From Daphnia carinata (lineage: Eukaryota > Arthropoda > Branchiopoda > Diplostraca > Daphniidae), in the NCBI RefSeq assembly GCF_022539665.2, contig NC_081331.1, forward strand, positions 12,742,638 through 12,806,637: a stretch of 64,000 nt of DNA. Direction: 5' to 3'. Below are positions 22,059 through 33,970 of this stretch, one piece after another. A program made the translations under genes and the position numbers. The notes beneath the pieces are model-generated. The model was not told where the DNA came from, ran no database searches, and worked only from the letters and a program-made list of their open reading frames with translations. Positions within the stretch are counted from its first letter, which is position 1. Each line of letters begins with the position of its first letter.

Positions 22059-22614
22059 TTATAAAATGATTTGAACTCTACCAACCATATCCTACTTCTA
22101 CACTTTAACTACCTTCATGAAAAGCAAACTGTGGTGGCCCATAAAGAAAAACACATTATCATGATGAAAACACCTAAACGACGCATATGTGTTTATGTTC
22201 CAAATTTACCATAAAAACGAGTCGTCAAATGCTCTGTGAAAGATGCGCATGAATTTCCAATTGGAGGTGATGGATGCACTTATGTTTACAAGCATTTCTT
22301 TGGCAAGTCATGCAAAACGAAGCCTTTGTAATCTCCAGTTCAACAGACTGTTGTGCGAAACCGAGACCAATTCGCTTCGTCTTAGGCATGCCACTTCCGT
22401 ACACATAAGCAACAAGAAAACCGAATCTTAAAAATGCAAACGTTTTATTGAATTTTAAAACGAAAGGTTACAGCGTACCAATTTTCATGGTCATTGGGAT
22501 AATTTTGAAACATACCACTTAAACAAAAGTAATGTGGAAAGAAAAGACTAAAACAAACAGTAACAGTCATGCAGACATGGACAGATATTTCGAAAAATTG
22601 ATTTTTTCTTTCCT

Positions 22615-23252
22615 TTAAACGGAGTACCCAAAGGCACGGTGACCTCCATAACTACCATAGCCCCAACTTCCGTATCCGCTGGGATAGCCACCATAGCCAT
22701 AGCTTTTGGTATTTCCATAGCCATAGCTTTTGGTATTTCCATAGCCATAGCTTTTGGTACTTCCATAGCCTCCATATCCTCCGGTACTTCCATAGCCTCC
22801 ATATCCTCCGGTCCTTCCATAGCCTCCATAGCCTCTGGTGTTTCCATAGCCTCCATAACCTCCGGTACTTCCATAGCCTCCATAGCTTCGACTCTGATGT
22901 TCCGCAGCCTCCAAATCAGAGGCAAGCGCTCCGTCTTCAACTGAACGACGGTGGCGGCCCCATCTGTATGTTCCGCGATATTCGCCACCATATGGTCCAT
23001 ATCCCTTGCGGTATGTTCCATAGTACCCACTGCGCCTGTTGTATTCGGCAACATCCAAATCAGATGCCTCTACTACTGCGTCCGTCTCAACGGCGGCGGC
23101 AAGCGCCATTAGGCATGCAAGTACGATCTGGTTCAATCAATCGAATTATAGTAAGCATATAAGTAAACTTATGAGTGCTAAAATAATTATTTAAATTAAA
23201 AGCGCTACTTTTGTCTTAGAAAAGGAATAAAAAGTCTTACCACGACTTTCAT
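22615..23252 (-). CDS. Secreted Gly-rich precursor 11 (GRQRR-like, longest of its subfamily)
   Basis: Exons 23241-23252 (MKVV) and 22615-23127 encode about 174 residues. Signal peptide MKVVIVLACLMALAAAV, then ETDAVVEASDLDVAEYNRR. GYYGTYRKGYGPYGG follows, then TYRWGRHRRSVED; the site has become RHRR and the Trp context YGWG has become YRWG. ASDLEAAEHQSRSYGG leads to GYGSTGG/GYGNTRG units and three YGYGNTKS units. The end is AFGYSV, where the others have GYSG. Duplicate of precursor 9 and last gene of the array. Confidence 0.87.
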
Positions 23253-23322
23253 TGTTGCAACGATCTGAAGAGTTAACTCGAGAGCTGAAGAACTGATGTC
23301 GATGGAGCCCAAATCCATGTCA

Positions 23323-23419
23323 TTTTATACTAAATCATCATCACGGTTTTTGTTTTTGTCCTGTTTCTGAACATCTACACCGACCGAGGTGGTTGCTGTA
23401 AAAAGCCACAAAACCTTGA
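23323..23419 (-). promoter_or_regulatory. Promoter of precursor 11
   Basis: TATAAAA at 23323-23329, CCGTGATGATG at 23336-23346 and TCAAGGTTT at 23411-23419 on the minus strand. Confidence 0.7.
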
Positions 23420-24104
23420 ACGACGATCTGGAGGACGAACAAAAAAAAACACCACCCCTAACCTTCCTCGTTTAATTCCTGTTTCAGATACTTTAGTAAA
23501 CGAAATAAAAGAATTATTTATTCTTTGACGACTTTGATATAAAAGAATAAGGGTATATCCCTTATATGGGTGGCACTTTCTTATCAAACATGTTATTTCA
23601 GACGCGTAGTGATCTACGGTGCACACGCAAAACAGAGAACGGATTCCTTATTAAACCTTTCTCGTTACCGACTCACCATAAATCCGGCACGCGAAAGATC
23701 TCTTGTCTCATAAAGGCCTGTTTAAGCAGTACGAGTATCCAAAACCTTGAAGCATAAATGAAGAAAAACGGGGAAGCCCCTCTGCTTCCACGGTCGTTCC
23801 CCAATCCTCTTTTGTAACACACTTGAATGTGAAGGTGATCGTGAAGGAAAAACTGCCAATGGATAAAACAAGATGCTCTTCTCGCTCCTCGTTAAAAACG
23901 TGTGTTCCCATGGAACCATGTATGTTAAAGACTAAAATAGAACGCTTCAAAATTTCCCAACAGTTTGATGTGCTGCAAGAATCCAAAAGGAAGAGGATAT
24001 GTGATTGATTAAGTATAGAAAATGTTCTTTCAAATTTATTATTGCTTGAAGGTAAAATACGGTGTAGCTTATAAGTATTCTGGGAAACATTCATAAGAAA
24101 TTGA

Positions 24105-25208
24105 TTAATATTGCGCCGGAAGTAGCCCATTTACCCAATCGACGATGGTCTTATCGTGCCAAACGTAAGCTCCTTTCGGATTTGTGGCGTCGTTGGGTGG
24201 CAACATGGCCAACCACGACGGAGCAGCAGCACCTAGTCAATCAATAATTAACGTTAATCAAGTGGTATGAAGCAATGAATTCTACATGTAGCTACCTTGT
24301 TCAATTGTTAACACCCCTTTAAAGGACGCCATTTTCGTATTGACGTAGCCAGGATGGACGTGATTAACGATTATGTCTTCACGTGGATCAACATTGAAAT
24401 CACGTTGTTGGATTCGTGTCATCGCACTTACAGCGATTTTAGACGCAATGTAAGAGACCCAGTTTTTCTGTGGCCAGCCATAATCCGAATGATCTCCTCG
24501 CTTCACAGCACTATAAAAATGTCAAAACAAGTTTAAATTTTGAAATTTAGGAATCAACGGTCTTTAAAAGTTACTCCAGAAAATCGTTCATGAGTTTCAA
24601 CAGCTCGTCGTACGAGAGATCCGGAGAAGAAAATTTGGCTCTTAATGTGGTGGCTGCCTCACTCTGACCCTCGATCTGGGAAATGTGACCCATGCTGCTA
24701 GATAAATTGACTACTCTTGCGTGAGGCCTCAGAAGGGGGAAAAGGATATTGCACACACGAAGCGTATTGAAAAAATTAGTTTGCACTACGGAGCGCGTGT
24801 TTTCTGTAAACAATTCTCGTGAATCTTCATTTTTCGCCAAAATTAACATCGCAGCATTGTTAACCAAGATATCTAGACCGCTATAGGTTGCTTTCAGGTA
24901 GTCTCTCAGCCGCAGAACACTGGATTCGTCATCGATATCAAGTTGGTGGTATTTGGGATGCAAGCCAAGCTTCCCAAGTTCTTCGACTGCGGCCCTACCC
25001 AAATTCTCATTTCGAGAAGTTAGATAAACTGAGCCGCTAAACGTTTTACATAGTTCTTTAACAGTTGCATAGCCAATGCCTTGGTTTGCTCCAGTAACCT
25101 TTTTGAATCCAGGTAATGAAGTTAATGTTAAATGAGTTGCATGGAACATACATATAAGTTGGGGAAGATGAATTCAAAACGTACCACTGCAACACGGGAT
25201 CCGACCAT
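24105..25208 (-). CDS. CBR1: Carbonyl reductase 1-like SDR
   Basis: NADPH-dependent cytosolic reductase of ketones, quinones and xenobiotic carbonyls. Four exons: 25185-25208 (MVGSRVAV), 24575-25098, 24296-24510 and 24105-24232. The phases agree and give 296 residues, close to CBR1 proteins (about 277). Motifs: VTGANQGIGYATVKEL (cofactor loop), DILVNNAA, NLSSSMG (catalytic Ser) and WVSYIASK (catalytic YxxxK). HPGYVNTKM is typical of the family, and LPPNDATNPKGAYVW is the CBR C-terminal region. It ends GLLPAQY. Its 3' end lies 0.7 kb from the Gly-rich array and was copied into it (20356-20389). Confidence 0.93.
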
Positions 25209-25525
25209 GTTTCTTCTGTCCGAGATTGCAACAACAAAATAAATCACTGTATGTTGTACGCCTAGCTATCGTGACGACTATCAGTGAAGGATGAACGGTC
25301 AAAGCTGTAAACCTAAGATAAGCAGCAAAAAAGCAAAGTCATGCACCAGATGACTATCAAAACACACAAATAGAAACCATTTTAAAAAGGACAACCATTA
25401 AAACATGTATTAATAATACATTTTAACATTCCAGAAAAATGTAGGCATGATGAAAATAACACACTGTGTTATGCGCATATCCCTTTCCAGAGAGTAATGC
25501 AAAACGCAAATGAAACCATTTCCTT
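25209..25525. other. Short intergenic stretch between CBR1-like gene and SLC33A1
   Basis: Head of the CBR1-like gene and tail of the SLC33A1 gene, both on the minus strand. No further gene seen. Confidence 0.6.
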
Positions 25526-27809
25526 TTACAAATTGTTGCGCACTTTCCATGCACTTTCGTCCTTTGACTGCAACTGCTGAATAACACGGCGACCCCAACG
25601 GAGCCATAGAAATCCGAAAACAATGCATATAAGCGATTCAACGTAAAAACCATCCAAGTCGACGACGCATTGACCTCCAGCTTCAGTACATAACTATGCC
25701 CAAATGAAACAAGTTTTACGCTTATGTTTATGGCTGACGTTAAACATCGAGAAAATGATAACTTACCAGTGTTTCGGCGGAATTGCGGCACTTGTTAGTT
25801 TCACCGACGATAGAATTTCCTGTGTGGCAGCTTTTCCAAGTCAAAGCATCAACGGACCAAAGAGCTAACGTAGAGGGCCAGTTGCCCCCAAGATTGCACA
25901 CTGCAAAATAATATTTGAAAAACAAAGAAGACAATAAAGTACTCAAAAGGTAACAATATATATTTTTGTTAATCACGGCACCTGTGTTTAGTAGCGTCAT
26001 ATAGGTTCCGCCAACCTGAGGATCACTAACCTATAAACAAAGAACGATCATAAAAGGATAAGTTGTTGAGGAAATAAATGTTGAACACGCAACGTCTTAC
26101 TTTGGCAAAGAATGCCATCACGGCAACAAACATACTGTACACTGTGACCTAGGAAAACTGATAATTACATGGTGGCAATTAATGAATGAATGCGTATGGT
26201 GGTACCTGATGTATAGCGTAAATGATAACAACGATTAAATAGTAATAAAAAGGAAACTGGCCGTCGCTGCTTTGAAACCAGGGAGTTATCCATACCAGAC
26301 CAGCATAAACAAATCCGAACATTAACCTGCAGGTTGGTGAGGTGAATGTATTAAAGAATTAACGGTGGTTCTTTTTGTTTAAGAACGATCTTGTTTACCT
26401 ATAAGGAATGGCTTTTATAAAAACTTGCATGGGCCGAGGCCCGGCAGTGTATCGGCTTATGAAAAGTGGCAGGACAATTTGAAGTGGGACTAAAGGGACC
26501 GCTAACAAGGCTAATTGCGCTTTGGGAACTCCCTAAAAGATTTAATAACACCGAGATCAATCGAAAGTCACAATAATCAAGCAGGGAGGGAAAATTCTCA
26601 TTGTTACCATTTCAACTAATTTAAGACCGGAAACTGCATCGGACGCTGAAAATCCTATCTAAATGATAAGACGGAGAAAATAATACCAGCAAATGAAATT
26701 CTGAAATGCTTAAAGTTACCTTGCAGGTTAAGAGAACTACTACAGTCCACCTGATGACAGGAAGTTTAAATATTTTGAGCAATAGCTTGTAAGTCTCCAT
26801 AATGCTTAAATCCTGCTCATCGCCTTCATGGCCGTCTCTTTCGTTATTTTCTTGTGCTTGTGTTTTCTCTCTTTTGAAAAACCACACAAGCGTCGTGGTG
26901 ATAAAGAAAATGATTCCCCAAAAATAAAGGAACCCTAGAATCCATATATGGAATCGAATTAGAAACTTGACCACACGCAACGCGTGAATTCTAGTACTTT
27001 ACCTGATAATGTTAGAAGACCATTTGGTTCAGGATGATTCCTTAGATATTTGTTGCAGAAATCTGCAGATTCAAAAGCTACAAAAACAACATAGCCTAAA
27101 AAATAACCAGCAGTTTGACCAACACTGTTGCAAGTAGAAGCATAACCCACATTTTTCCTGTGTATAACAGAGAATGTATGTGTTAGTGTTTTATAAAATA
27201 ATTTGCAAATGGACAATTAAAAGAAAACCTGTGCAACATTGTTAATGCCCATCCATCAACAGCAATGTCTTGAGTTGCAGCTAAAAAGTTTAGAATAAAG
27301 AATGCTGCAGTTAACAGTTGGATATTAGGGGACCCTTCTGAATCCAGATATTGGTCCACCCTAGTTGACAAAAACAGCATAGCCACTCCAATCAGGTACT
27401 GTACAGGAACAAGCTGTGCAACAACAACAGATATTAATGCCTATTGCGAAGAAGCAATAAATGATTTTAGTACCCAAGTTTTTCTTCTCCCCATCTTAGA
27501 TGAATACAAGGAGTCCACTATTGGAGCCCATAGGAGTTTCAGGCTAAATGGCCAAAACACAAGACTGAATTCTGCTTGTTCTTTGTAGCTAACATGCCGG
27601 TTCTGTAGCATGAGGGGAATGCTGGCAGTCAATCCTAAAGGAATTCCTTGCAGCAAATACAAAAAGAAGAGCAGGGCAATATTTTTGCCTTCACCTTTCC
27701 AACTCCAAATAAGCGGTGCGTCCTTCATTTCTTTGATTTGGTAACTACTTCCTTTTTCACTCAATGAAGAACGTCCATTTTCTGCTTGTAATTCTCCTCG
27801 CTTCCTCAT
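25526..27809 (-). CDS. SLC33A1: Acetyl-coenzyme A transporter 1 (SLC33A1/AT-1)
   Basis: ER membrane carrier that brings acetyl-CoA into the lumen for lysine acetylation of nascent proteins. Eleven exons, all in phase: 27474-27809, 27229-27413, 27003-27157, 26720-26934, 26608-26658, 26399-26532, 26206-26326, 26101-26148, 25982-26030, 25767-25900, 25526-25693. Together 531 residues (human about 549). Signatures: LLFFLYLLQGIPLGL, FSLVFWPFSLKLLWAP, ATQDIAVDGWALTML, NVGYASTCNSVGQTAGY, SDPQVGGTYMTLLNT and NLGGNWPSTLALW. It ends DGFYVESLICIVFGF and a short hydrophilic tail. The 12-TM MFS-like architecture is preserved. Start MRKRGEL at 27809 fits the family's hydrophilic N-terminus. Confidence 0.96.
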
Positions 27810-28498
27810 TGTACAATCTGAAATTTGTTGTAAATTTAATGATTTCTTTCTTTTAAAATGTCTACTTTTAACACCTGTGGTTGTTGGATTGGTTAAATGA
27901 ACAGGTAGTTGTACATTGAGATGATTTGCCTGGTCCTGTGTGATGACGTTGCCTGCTGCCGATAGTTCTCAGTCCAAAAACAAAAACCTTTTTCGTCTGC
28001 TAGTATCTGACAGATAAAAGGGTTGACACTTGACAGCATGCGATTTTCTCATTTTGTTATTAAACTAAAATTTTGCTTTTGACAATACTAGTTTTCCGAC
28101 ACAATAAAAACGATATCATAGAATATGAACACTAAATGGGCTAACGTGCTGCGTAGATGAAAAATCAAGCGCAGCAAAGTAAATGATACTGAACTGGGGC
28201 TGCTGGGGTTCTATTCAATTTTATTCAGTTTTTGATGAGGATTTTGCATCTAACATACAGCACATAACAGCACTTGATGGTGAGAGGAAGAAAACCGGCG
28301 ACGGGTACTTCATTTAACAGGTCGATGAATGAATTTTCAACACGGTTGAATTTGAACTTTTGCTGTGTCAAACGGTGGAGTTCTGTCTGTTACTGCCACC
28401 ACGCCACCAGAGCAATAAAGGTAGGGGAGGAAGAGAACAGGTAAGATTCATCACTGGCACAGCGGACGTAGCTAGGGTCAGCTATGCAGCATGCGGGA
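27810..28498. other. Intergenic stretch between SLC33A1 and E2F4/5
   Basis: 5' flank of SLC33A1 and 3' flank of E2F, both minus. No TATA box, gene or RNA recognised. Confidence 0.55.
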
Positions 28499-29758
28499 TC
28501 AGAAAGACGAGATGGGCATGTCAAATAGATCGGTAAGACCCTCATTTTCATCAAGGTGGAAGTAATAGTCCCTCTCACTGGGAGGAGGACTTAATCGGAG
28601 GAACGAATCAGACACAAGTTCCTCCATTTCGGTGTCATCTGCATCGGCTCCAGATGACTGCATCGGCTTTAAAGCCGGTTCTTGCTGATCTTGAGATTGA
28701 GACTTGCGTGGCGAACGCCGCGTTTCCTGCTTAGGCATACATACACACAAAAGACATATCAGCAATTTTGCAATAGAACATGATGAAGATGTACTACCGT
28801 TAAGAACCGTTTCGGGGGAGGTACAGGTACAGCAATCGGACTAGTGCCTTCATTATCCTTATTCACCAGCAGAACGTGAATGGGAACTGTTTGTGATTTC
28901 AGATGGATCTGATACTGACGTTTCTGTAAGGGAATCTAAGTTAATTTGGTCATTAATGCTCAAATGAGTGTCTTGTTTAGATTTTCACCTGGTCTTCTTC
29001 TGGAATGGGAACTTCTAGGTGAGTATGTGGTGGTGCTCTGATGGCTAATAAGGTATCACCTTCAAAGCTTGAGCAAAGATCGTCATGAGTGATGTATGCT
29101 AATCGACTGTTGACACTATCTTCACTTGTGTTACGAAAGCTTTGCTGTATCCACTGTAGGGTAAAAGTCCAAGGGGTATATATGAGTCAACTGTTTGAAT
29201 TAAATTGTTTTAAGAAGCAGAACTTCCATATTTGTTTTATTGATATCTTGAACTATTAGGCCATATTGCTGGCTAAATCATGTTCCACTGAAAGGAAAAT
29301 ACCTGCTTGTGCTGGTCTAGGTTTTTTTCTAATGTATCTAATGATGCTACTTCATTCCTCAACTGAGCAAGTTTTTCTCCGATCTCTTGAGTATTGCATC
29401 CAGGGCCTGCCCCTCTATAAAATTAAAACTGTCATCAATAACATAAAATTAAACATAAATGCATAAAAACAAACCTCCATTGTATACTGTTTTTACTCTT
29501 CTTTTCTATTAGTCCTATTCCTTCTAGAACATTTGTGATATCATAAATACGCCGTTTCTGTCTGACGGCCAAGGTATCCGCGGCCTAGGCAAACACAACC
29601 GTTACGTTATCCATACGTACGATAATTTATCGATCAGTGATGCTCACCACTTTCAGATCCAACACCCCATCGCGAGCTTCTTGCAAAAGATTTACGAAAC
29701 GTGTTGTCAACAAACCTAACGATTTTTCAAATCGGCTGGCCGCGTTTAAGTCCGCCAT
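28499..29758 (-). CDS. E2F4/5: E2F4/5-class transcription factor
   Basis: DNA-binding partner of DP and of pocket proteins, typically repressing cell-cycle genes. Six exons: 29648-29758, 29475-29584, 29303-29414, 28989-29153, 28798-28923, 28499-28726 (the last may start at 28729). Together 283 residues. Residues about 8-75 form the winged helix: [20 protein letters not shown], then [20 protein letters not shown] heptad dimerisation region follows ([20 protein letters not shown]), then a marked box ([27 protein letters not shown]). The C-terminal [14 protein letters not shown] is the pocket-protein binding motif. No cyclin-A binding N-terminus, as expected for E2F4/5. The in-frame Met at 29830 gives a non-conserved extension; I prefer MADLN at 29758. 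Confidence 0.95.
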
Positions 29759-30876
29759 GTTGAAAACCCAAACGTATATTGAAAACGAAAACGACGCGCC
29801 ACTGGTCCTACTGATCTTGAAATCCTCCAAACTGTCATCTAACGGCCGATTGGCAAACCTATCATGTGAAAAGCAGTTTTGTCTGCATCAAGGTACACAA
29901 AAAGATAGATGATGAAACGAATAGTGACTAGCCAATTGGACTTTTTATTCTGCATGCAGGTTTGAATTTGAATAAATTTTTTGTTGGCTTTTCATTTTCA
30001 AGATCAGCCATAAAGGCATACATTGATTTAGAAAACTTGAAGTGGTAATATAGCAATTCTGCGCCATCCAATATCTACGTAGGTACGTACCTATTTAAAG
30101 ATATTTTAGTTGTGAATTCAACTTAAAACCTTGAAATTTCCTTTTTTGAAATTTACGATAATCTTGTAGTTTCTAGTATTGCAACTTTATCCTTCGAAGC
30201 CTAATGCCACCTTTGTTCCGTGAGTTGAATGACGTCTCGCATTTTTTTATTTTAAAATTATCTTACCAATGTTAGATCGATTTGTTTCTATTAGTTAATA
30301 TTAGTTTCTGATTGCGGACAATGTGGAACAGGTAAATCAATTTAAAATTATCAATATTCTTAATTCGACATCCACTAGATGTCTCCAATGCAATTTTGTT
30401 AAGCGTAACTCGACCTAGTTCCTCTTTTGTCATTCCCTTTATGGTGTCCTTCTCTTTTTATGCCATAGATATCTGTTGAACCTTTTTGCTCCTCATCCCC
30501 AACCCCTCTGCTTTTTCTAACCCCACTTCCTTATATGACAGGGTCTTTTATTGTAAAATTCTCACAAAAGACACGGCTACACTTGGAGACCAGCGGAATG
30601 CGAAGAGCTGATGTTGTTAGGGCGGTGTTAGTTCCGGCCGCTCGGAATTGGAAGTGCCTCTAACTTTCCTTACCCTTCCCTACCCCAACTATTTCACTAT
30701 GTCGTGGTTCGTTCCTTCGATGCAGGGAGTTATCTAGTGAGCCAAGCGTGCAGACTACTCTCCGCAGTTCGTTACCAACTGCAGTCCCGCATAGGTGTGC
30801 ATCTTGGCCACTCCTCGTTTGTTTTCCTTTTTCATGTTTTGAAATTGAAACGAATACAGAGCCACAGAAATTTGAA
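29759..30876. other. Intergenic region between divergent E2F4/5 and SLC22-like genes
   Basis: Both genes are transcribed away from this 1.1-kb stretch, so it should hold both promoters. No clear TATA box. AT-rich toward 30.0-30.4 kb and pyrimidine-rich near 30.5 kb. No coding exon found. Confidence 0.55.
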
Positions 30877-33800
30877 ATGTCCATAGATTTTGATTTAATT
30901 CTGCCCGATGTGGGTGAGTACGGAAACTACCAAAAACTGATGGTGTGGTTTGTTTTTCTACCCGGCATGATACCCTGTGGGTTCCATGCGTACAATCAGC
31001 TGTTTATGGCAACTCAACCCAAATTTCGATGTCTCGTACCCGATCTCGATTTCACGGCACGCAATCTCACGGATGATTTTATTCGCAACATAAGGTATTT
31101 CTAAAATATTCACTTTCGTTTTTGCATGTAAAGAAAATTGACCGCATTGTAAGATTTGAAACAAATCAATGTTAGTATTCCGTTCGTGATGAACAAAGAC
31201 AGGAGATGGAACTTTAGCTCATGTTCGATGTACTCGCGGAATTACTCCGTCGCGGAAGACCTTACTGTGCTACTTCAAGCTAGCGGAAATTTGTCATCAT
31301 CGGATATTCCAACAGTGCCATGCCAAGTGGGTTGGAAGTTCCAGAACAATGATCAAGAGACAACCACGGTAGTGAGTGAAGTAAGTTTTTAAGTTACGCT
31401 TGGCAAACATTGTTTTGTTTCGTTTCCCTCTCCCCATGTTCGTTTCGTTTCGGTTTGCTTGCTTTTTAACCCATGGAAAACCACCTAAGCCAGACAGGAA
31501 ACTGGCCTTCCAATAACTGTCAATCACTGCCGCTTTGAATATGTCCGGTCTTGTTTCAAAAAGGGTAATTATATTCAAATGAATCCGAACGGTTTGTCTC
31601 TCCCCAACACTGCGTTTCCTCTTTTCATTTAGTCAAATGACAACTGATTTCCGTTTATCAATTAATTTTTCTTCAAAATCAATTGACTCTCAATAGTGGG
31701 AACTGGTGTGCGATAAAGATTTCTATCCGACGATGGCTCTAGTTCTTTTTGGCATTAGCGGGCTTATTGGTAACTGGATTTTCGGGTACATACAAGACAG
31801 GTAAGTGTTTAAAATTAAGCTTATTTTGCTATAAAATTGTCCATAATTTCAATCTTTCATTGATGTATCAGCATGGGGAGACGGCCAGCATTTTTTATTT
31901 ACCTGTTGATTGAAAGCATATTCGCTATCGCAACAGCATTTGCTCCCAATTTCGGCATTTGGTTAGCATGTAGGATTGGCGGTAATAACTTAACTATTCT
32001 AAATCTCAATCATCTACACACTATACACTTCTTTTTTTATATATTGTTTTTATAGTTGGGTTTACCGTACCGGCTATCATGGGAACTCCTTTTGTCATGG
32101 GTACTATATAGAACCCTCTTTTTCGGAATTTTTTAAATTTTTATTAGGGTTTCTTTCATTCTTCCCTAATTGTATTGTGTGATTGTGTTTTGGTTTCGAT
32201 AGCCATTGAACTGGTAGGCCCATCCTGGCGAACTCACGTCGCCTTGTTGGCCAACGTGGTTTATTCATGCACACTGTGTCTGTTGGGTGTGGTGGTGTGG
32301 CTGGTTCGTGATTGGCGACAAATGTCATTGGCCACCTCTCTTCCATTTTTAGCCTTCTTCGTCTATTGGTGGTACTTTCTAAAGACATGAAAATCACGTT
32401 ATCTACGAACCCGTGAAGTCTTTTCAACAAACGTTTCAAAATGATATAGGGTCTTACCGGAATCTCCCAGATGGCTGTTGTCACAGAATCGATTAGCAGA
32501 AGCCGAAGTCGAAATCCGGAAGATGGCCCGCATCAACAAACGATCCCTGCCAGCTGGATATTTCAATCAGCTCAAAGTATTTGAACACCTTTCCCAATAC
32601 ATAACAGTTATCATTGCAAAGCTCTTACATTTAAAAAAATTATTAATAATTTATTTAAGAGCAACGCTGAAGCGGCAGGCGAAAACGTGGATTCCAATCG
32701 TTCCCAACCGACTTATGGAGCGCTTGATTTAGTGAAGACACCCAATATGGCCCGAAAAACCGCAATCGTTACATTCATCTGGTATTTTCCTTTCGTCGAT
32801 TGTTCTACTGTTAATTCGATTGGCGCAGATAATGAATCTTTGCTTAGGTTCACAGTTACTTCAGTATACGTTGGCCTTTCCTATTATGCGCCGGCATTAG
32901 GCGGCAATGAATATCTGAATTTCCTACTGGCAGGCGTGGCGGAACTGCCAACCTATTTCTTTCTTTGGCCAACAATGGATCGATGGGGTCGACGATGGAC
33001 GCTCTGCTTCTCCATGATTTTGGGCGGGGTCGCTTGTCTAGCGACCCTATCCTTCCAAGATGGTAAGCCAGCAAATTCTAATCCGTCGATATAATATTAA
33101 CTATACCTATTATCTAATCTTGTTGTTTATGTCATGTAGATTACATCGTTATGCTTGTGCTCTACTGCGTCGGCAAATTCGGAATATCCTCCGCCTTTGT
33201 GGTAATGAAATTTTGCATGTCAAATGGAAGAGCGATAGTGCAGGAAATCATTCCATTTTTATACCCAATTTTACATCTCGTTAGGTCCTTCCCTTAATGG
33301 CGTCTGAATTATATCCAACTGTTGTACGCGGTATCGGTATCAGCATTAGTGGCGTCGCAGGAATGCTTGGCCCAATCTTCATTCCGCTCATCAATTATCT
33401 GGTCAGTTTTTTTAATGGCACCGTGTTCCAGAAAAATGAATAATAAACTCTTTTCCTCTTTTTTCGCCAAAGGGAACTGAAAGCTTGATGGTTTTGCCTC
33501 TGATGATCATGGGCGGTCTGATGGTGGCCGGTGGCCTGTGTGCGTTGACCTTACCTGAAACTCTGCACCAGCACTTGCCACAGACCCTAGAAGAGGGTGA
33601 ACTATTCGGTTCGTAAAGCACTATCATTTGTTCTTGTCATTGTTCTGATTTTAAAGTTAAATTATTCCCTTCTTCTAACACTAACCGAAAAAGGTAAAGA
33701 CTTTGGATACAAACAATGGCTTACATGTTGTCCACCACGTCCGAATCGACGAGAGCATGGAAAAGACGTTGCTCAAAGGTAAATTCTGATTGATTCGAAC

Positions 33801-33970
33801 GCTACCTAAGTTATGCCTGAGTTTAAGGAATCAGGTTGTACGGAAGGGGTTTGCATAGTAAGAAGACGAATTTCCTATTGACCGTGTGTTACAGGTTAGC
33901 GGAGAATTCTGATATGGCCAAGCCGCTTGTATCCCCAATGATGCCTTCATCAGTTACTTCAAGCATTTGA
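30877..33970 (+). CDS. SLC22-like organic cation/carnitine transporter
   Basis: Plasma-membrane MFS carrier for organic ions. Fourteen exons with matching phases: 30877-31094, 31176-31380, 31697-31800, 31872-31981, 32056-32100, 32203-32371, 32450-32576, 32660-32781, 32848-33062, 33140-33201, 33285-33401, 33473-33608, 33694-33778, 33895-33970. Together 596 residues. Family marks: [12 protein letters not shown] at the N-terminus, a large extracellular loop with Cys residues, WELVCDK and [15 protein letters not shown] (MFS loop 2-3). [12 protein letters not shown] is an SLC22 signature, with MDRWGRRW in the second half and [13 protein letters not shown]. The C-terminus after PETL is a cytosolic tail. 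Substrate cannot be told from sequence. Confidence 0.92.

Larger units (their letters stand above)
20391..24130. repeat. Segmental duplication, block B (precursors 10 and 11)
   Basis: Partner of block A, offset about 3.7 kb. It runs from the junction at about 20390 to the last exon of the carbonyl reductase gene. The first gene of this block has no tRNA-like element in its 3' flank, because the junction removed it; the other three genes have one. Confidence 0.75.

Noticed and set aside
29759-29830. 24-residue N-terminal extension of E2F4/5 (start at 29830)
   Set aside because: The extension is not like any E2F N-terminus; MADLN at 29758 precedes the conserved [13 protein letters not shown] directly.
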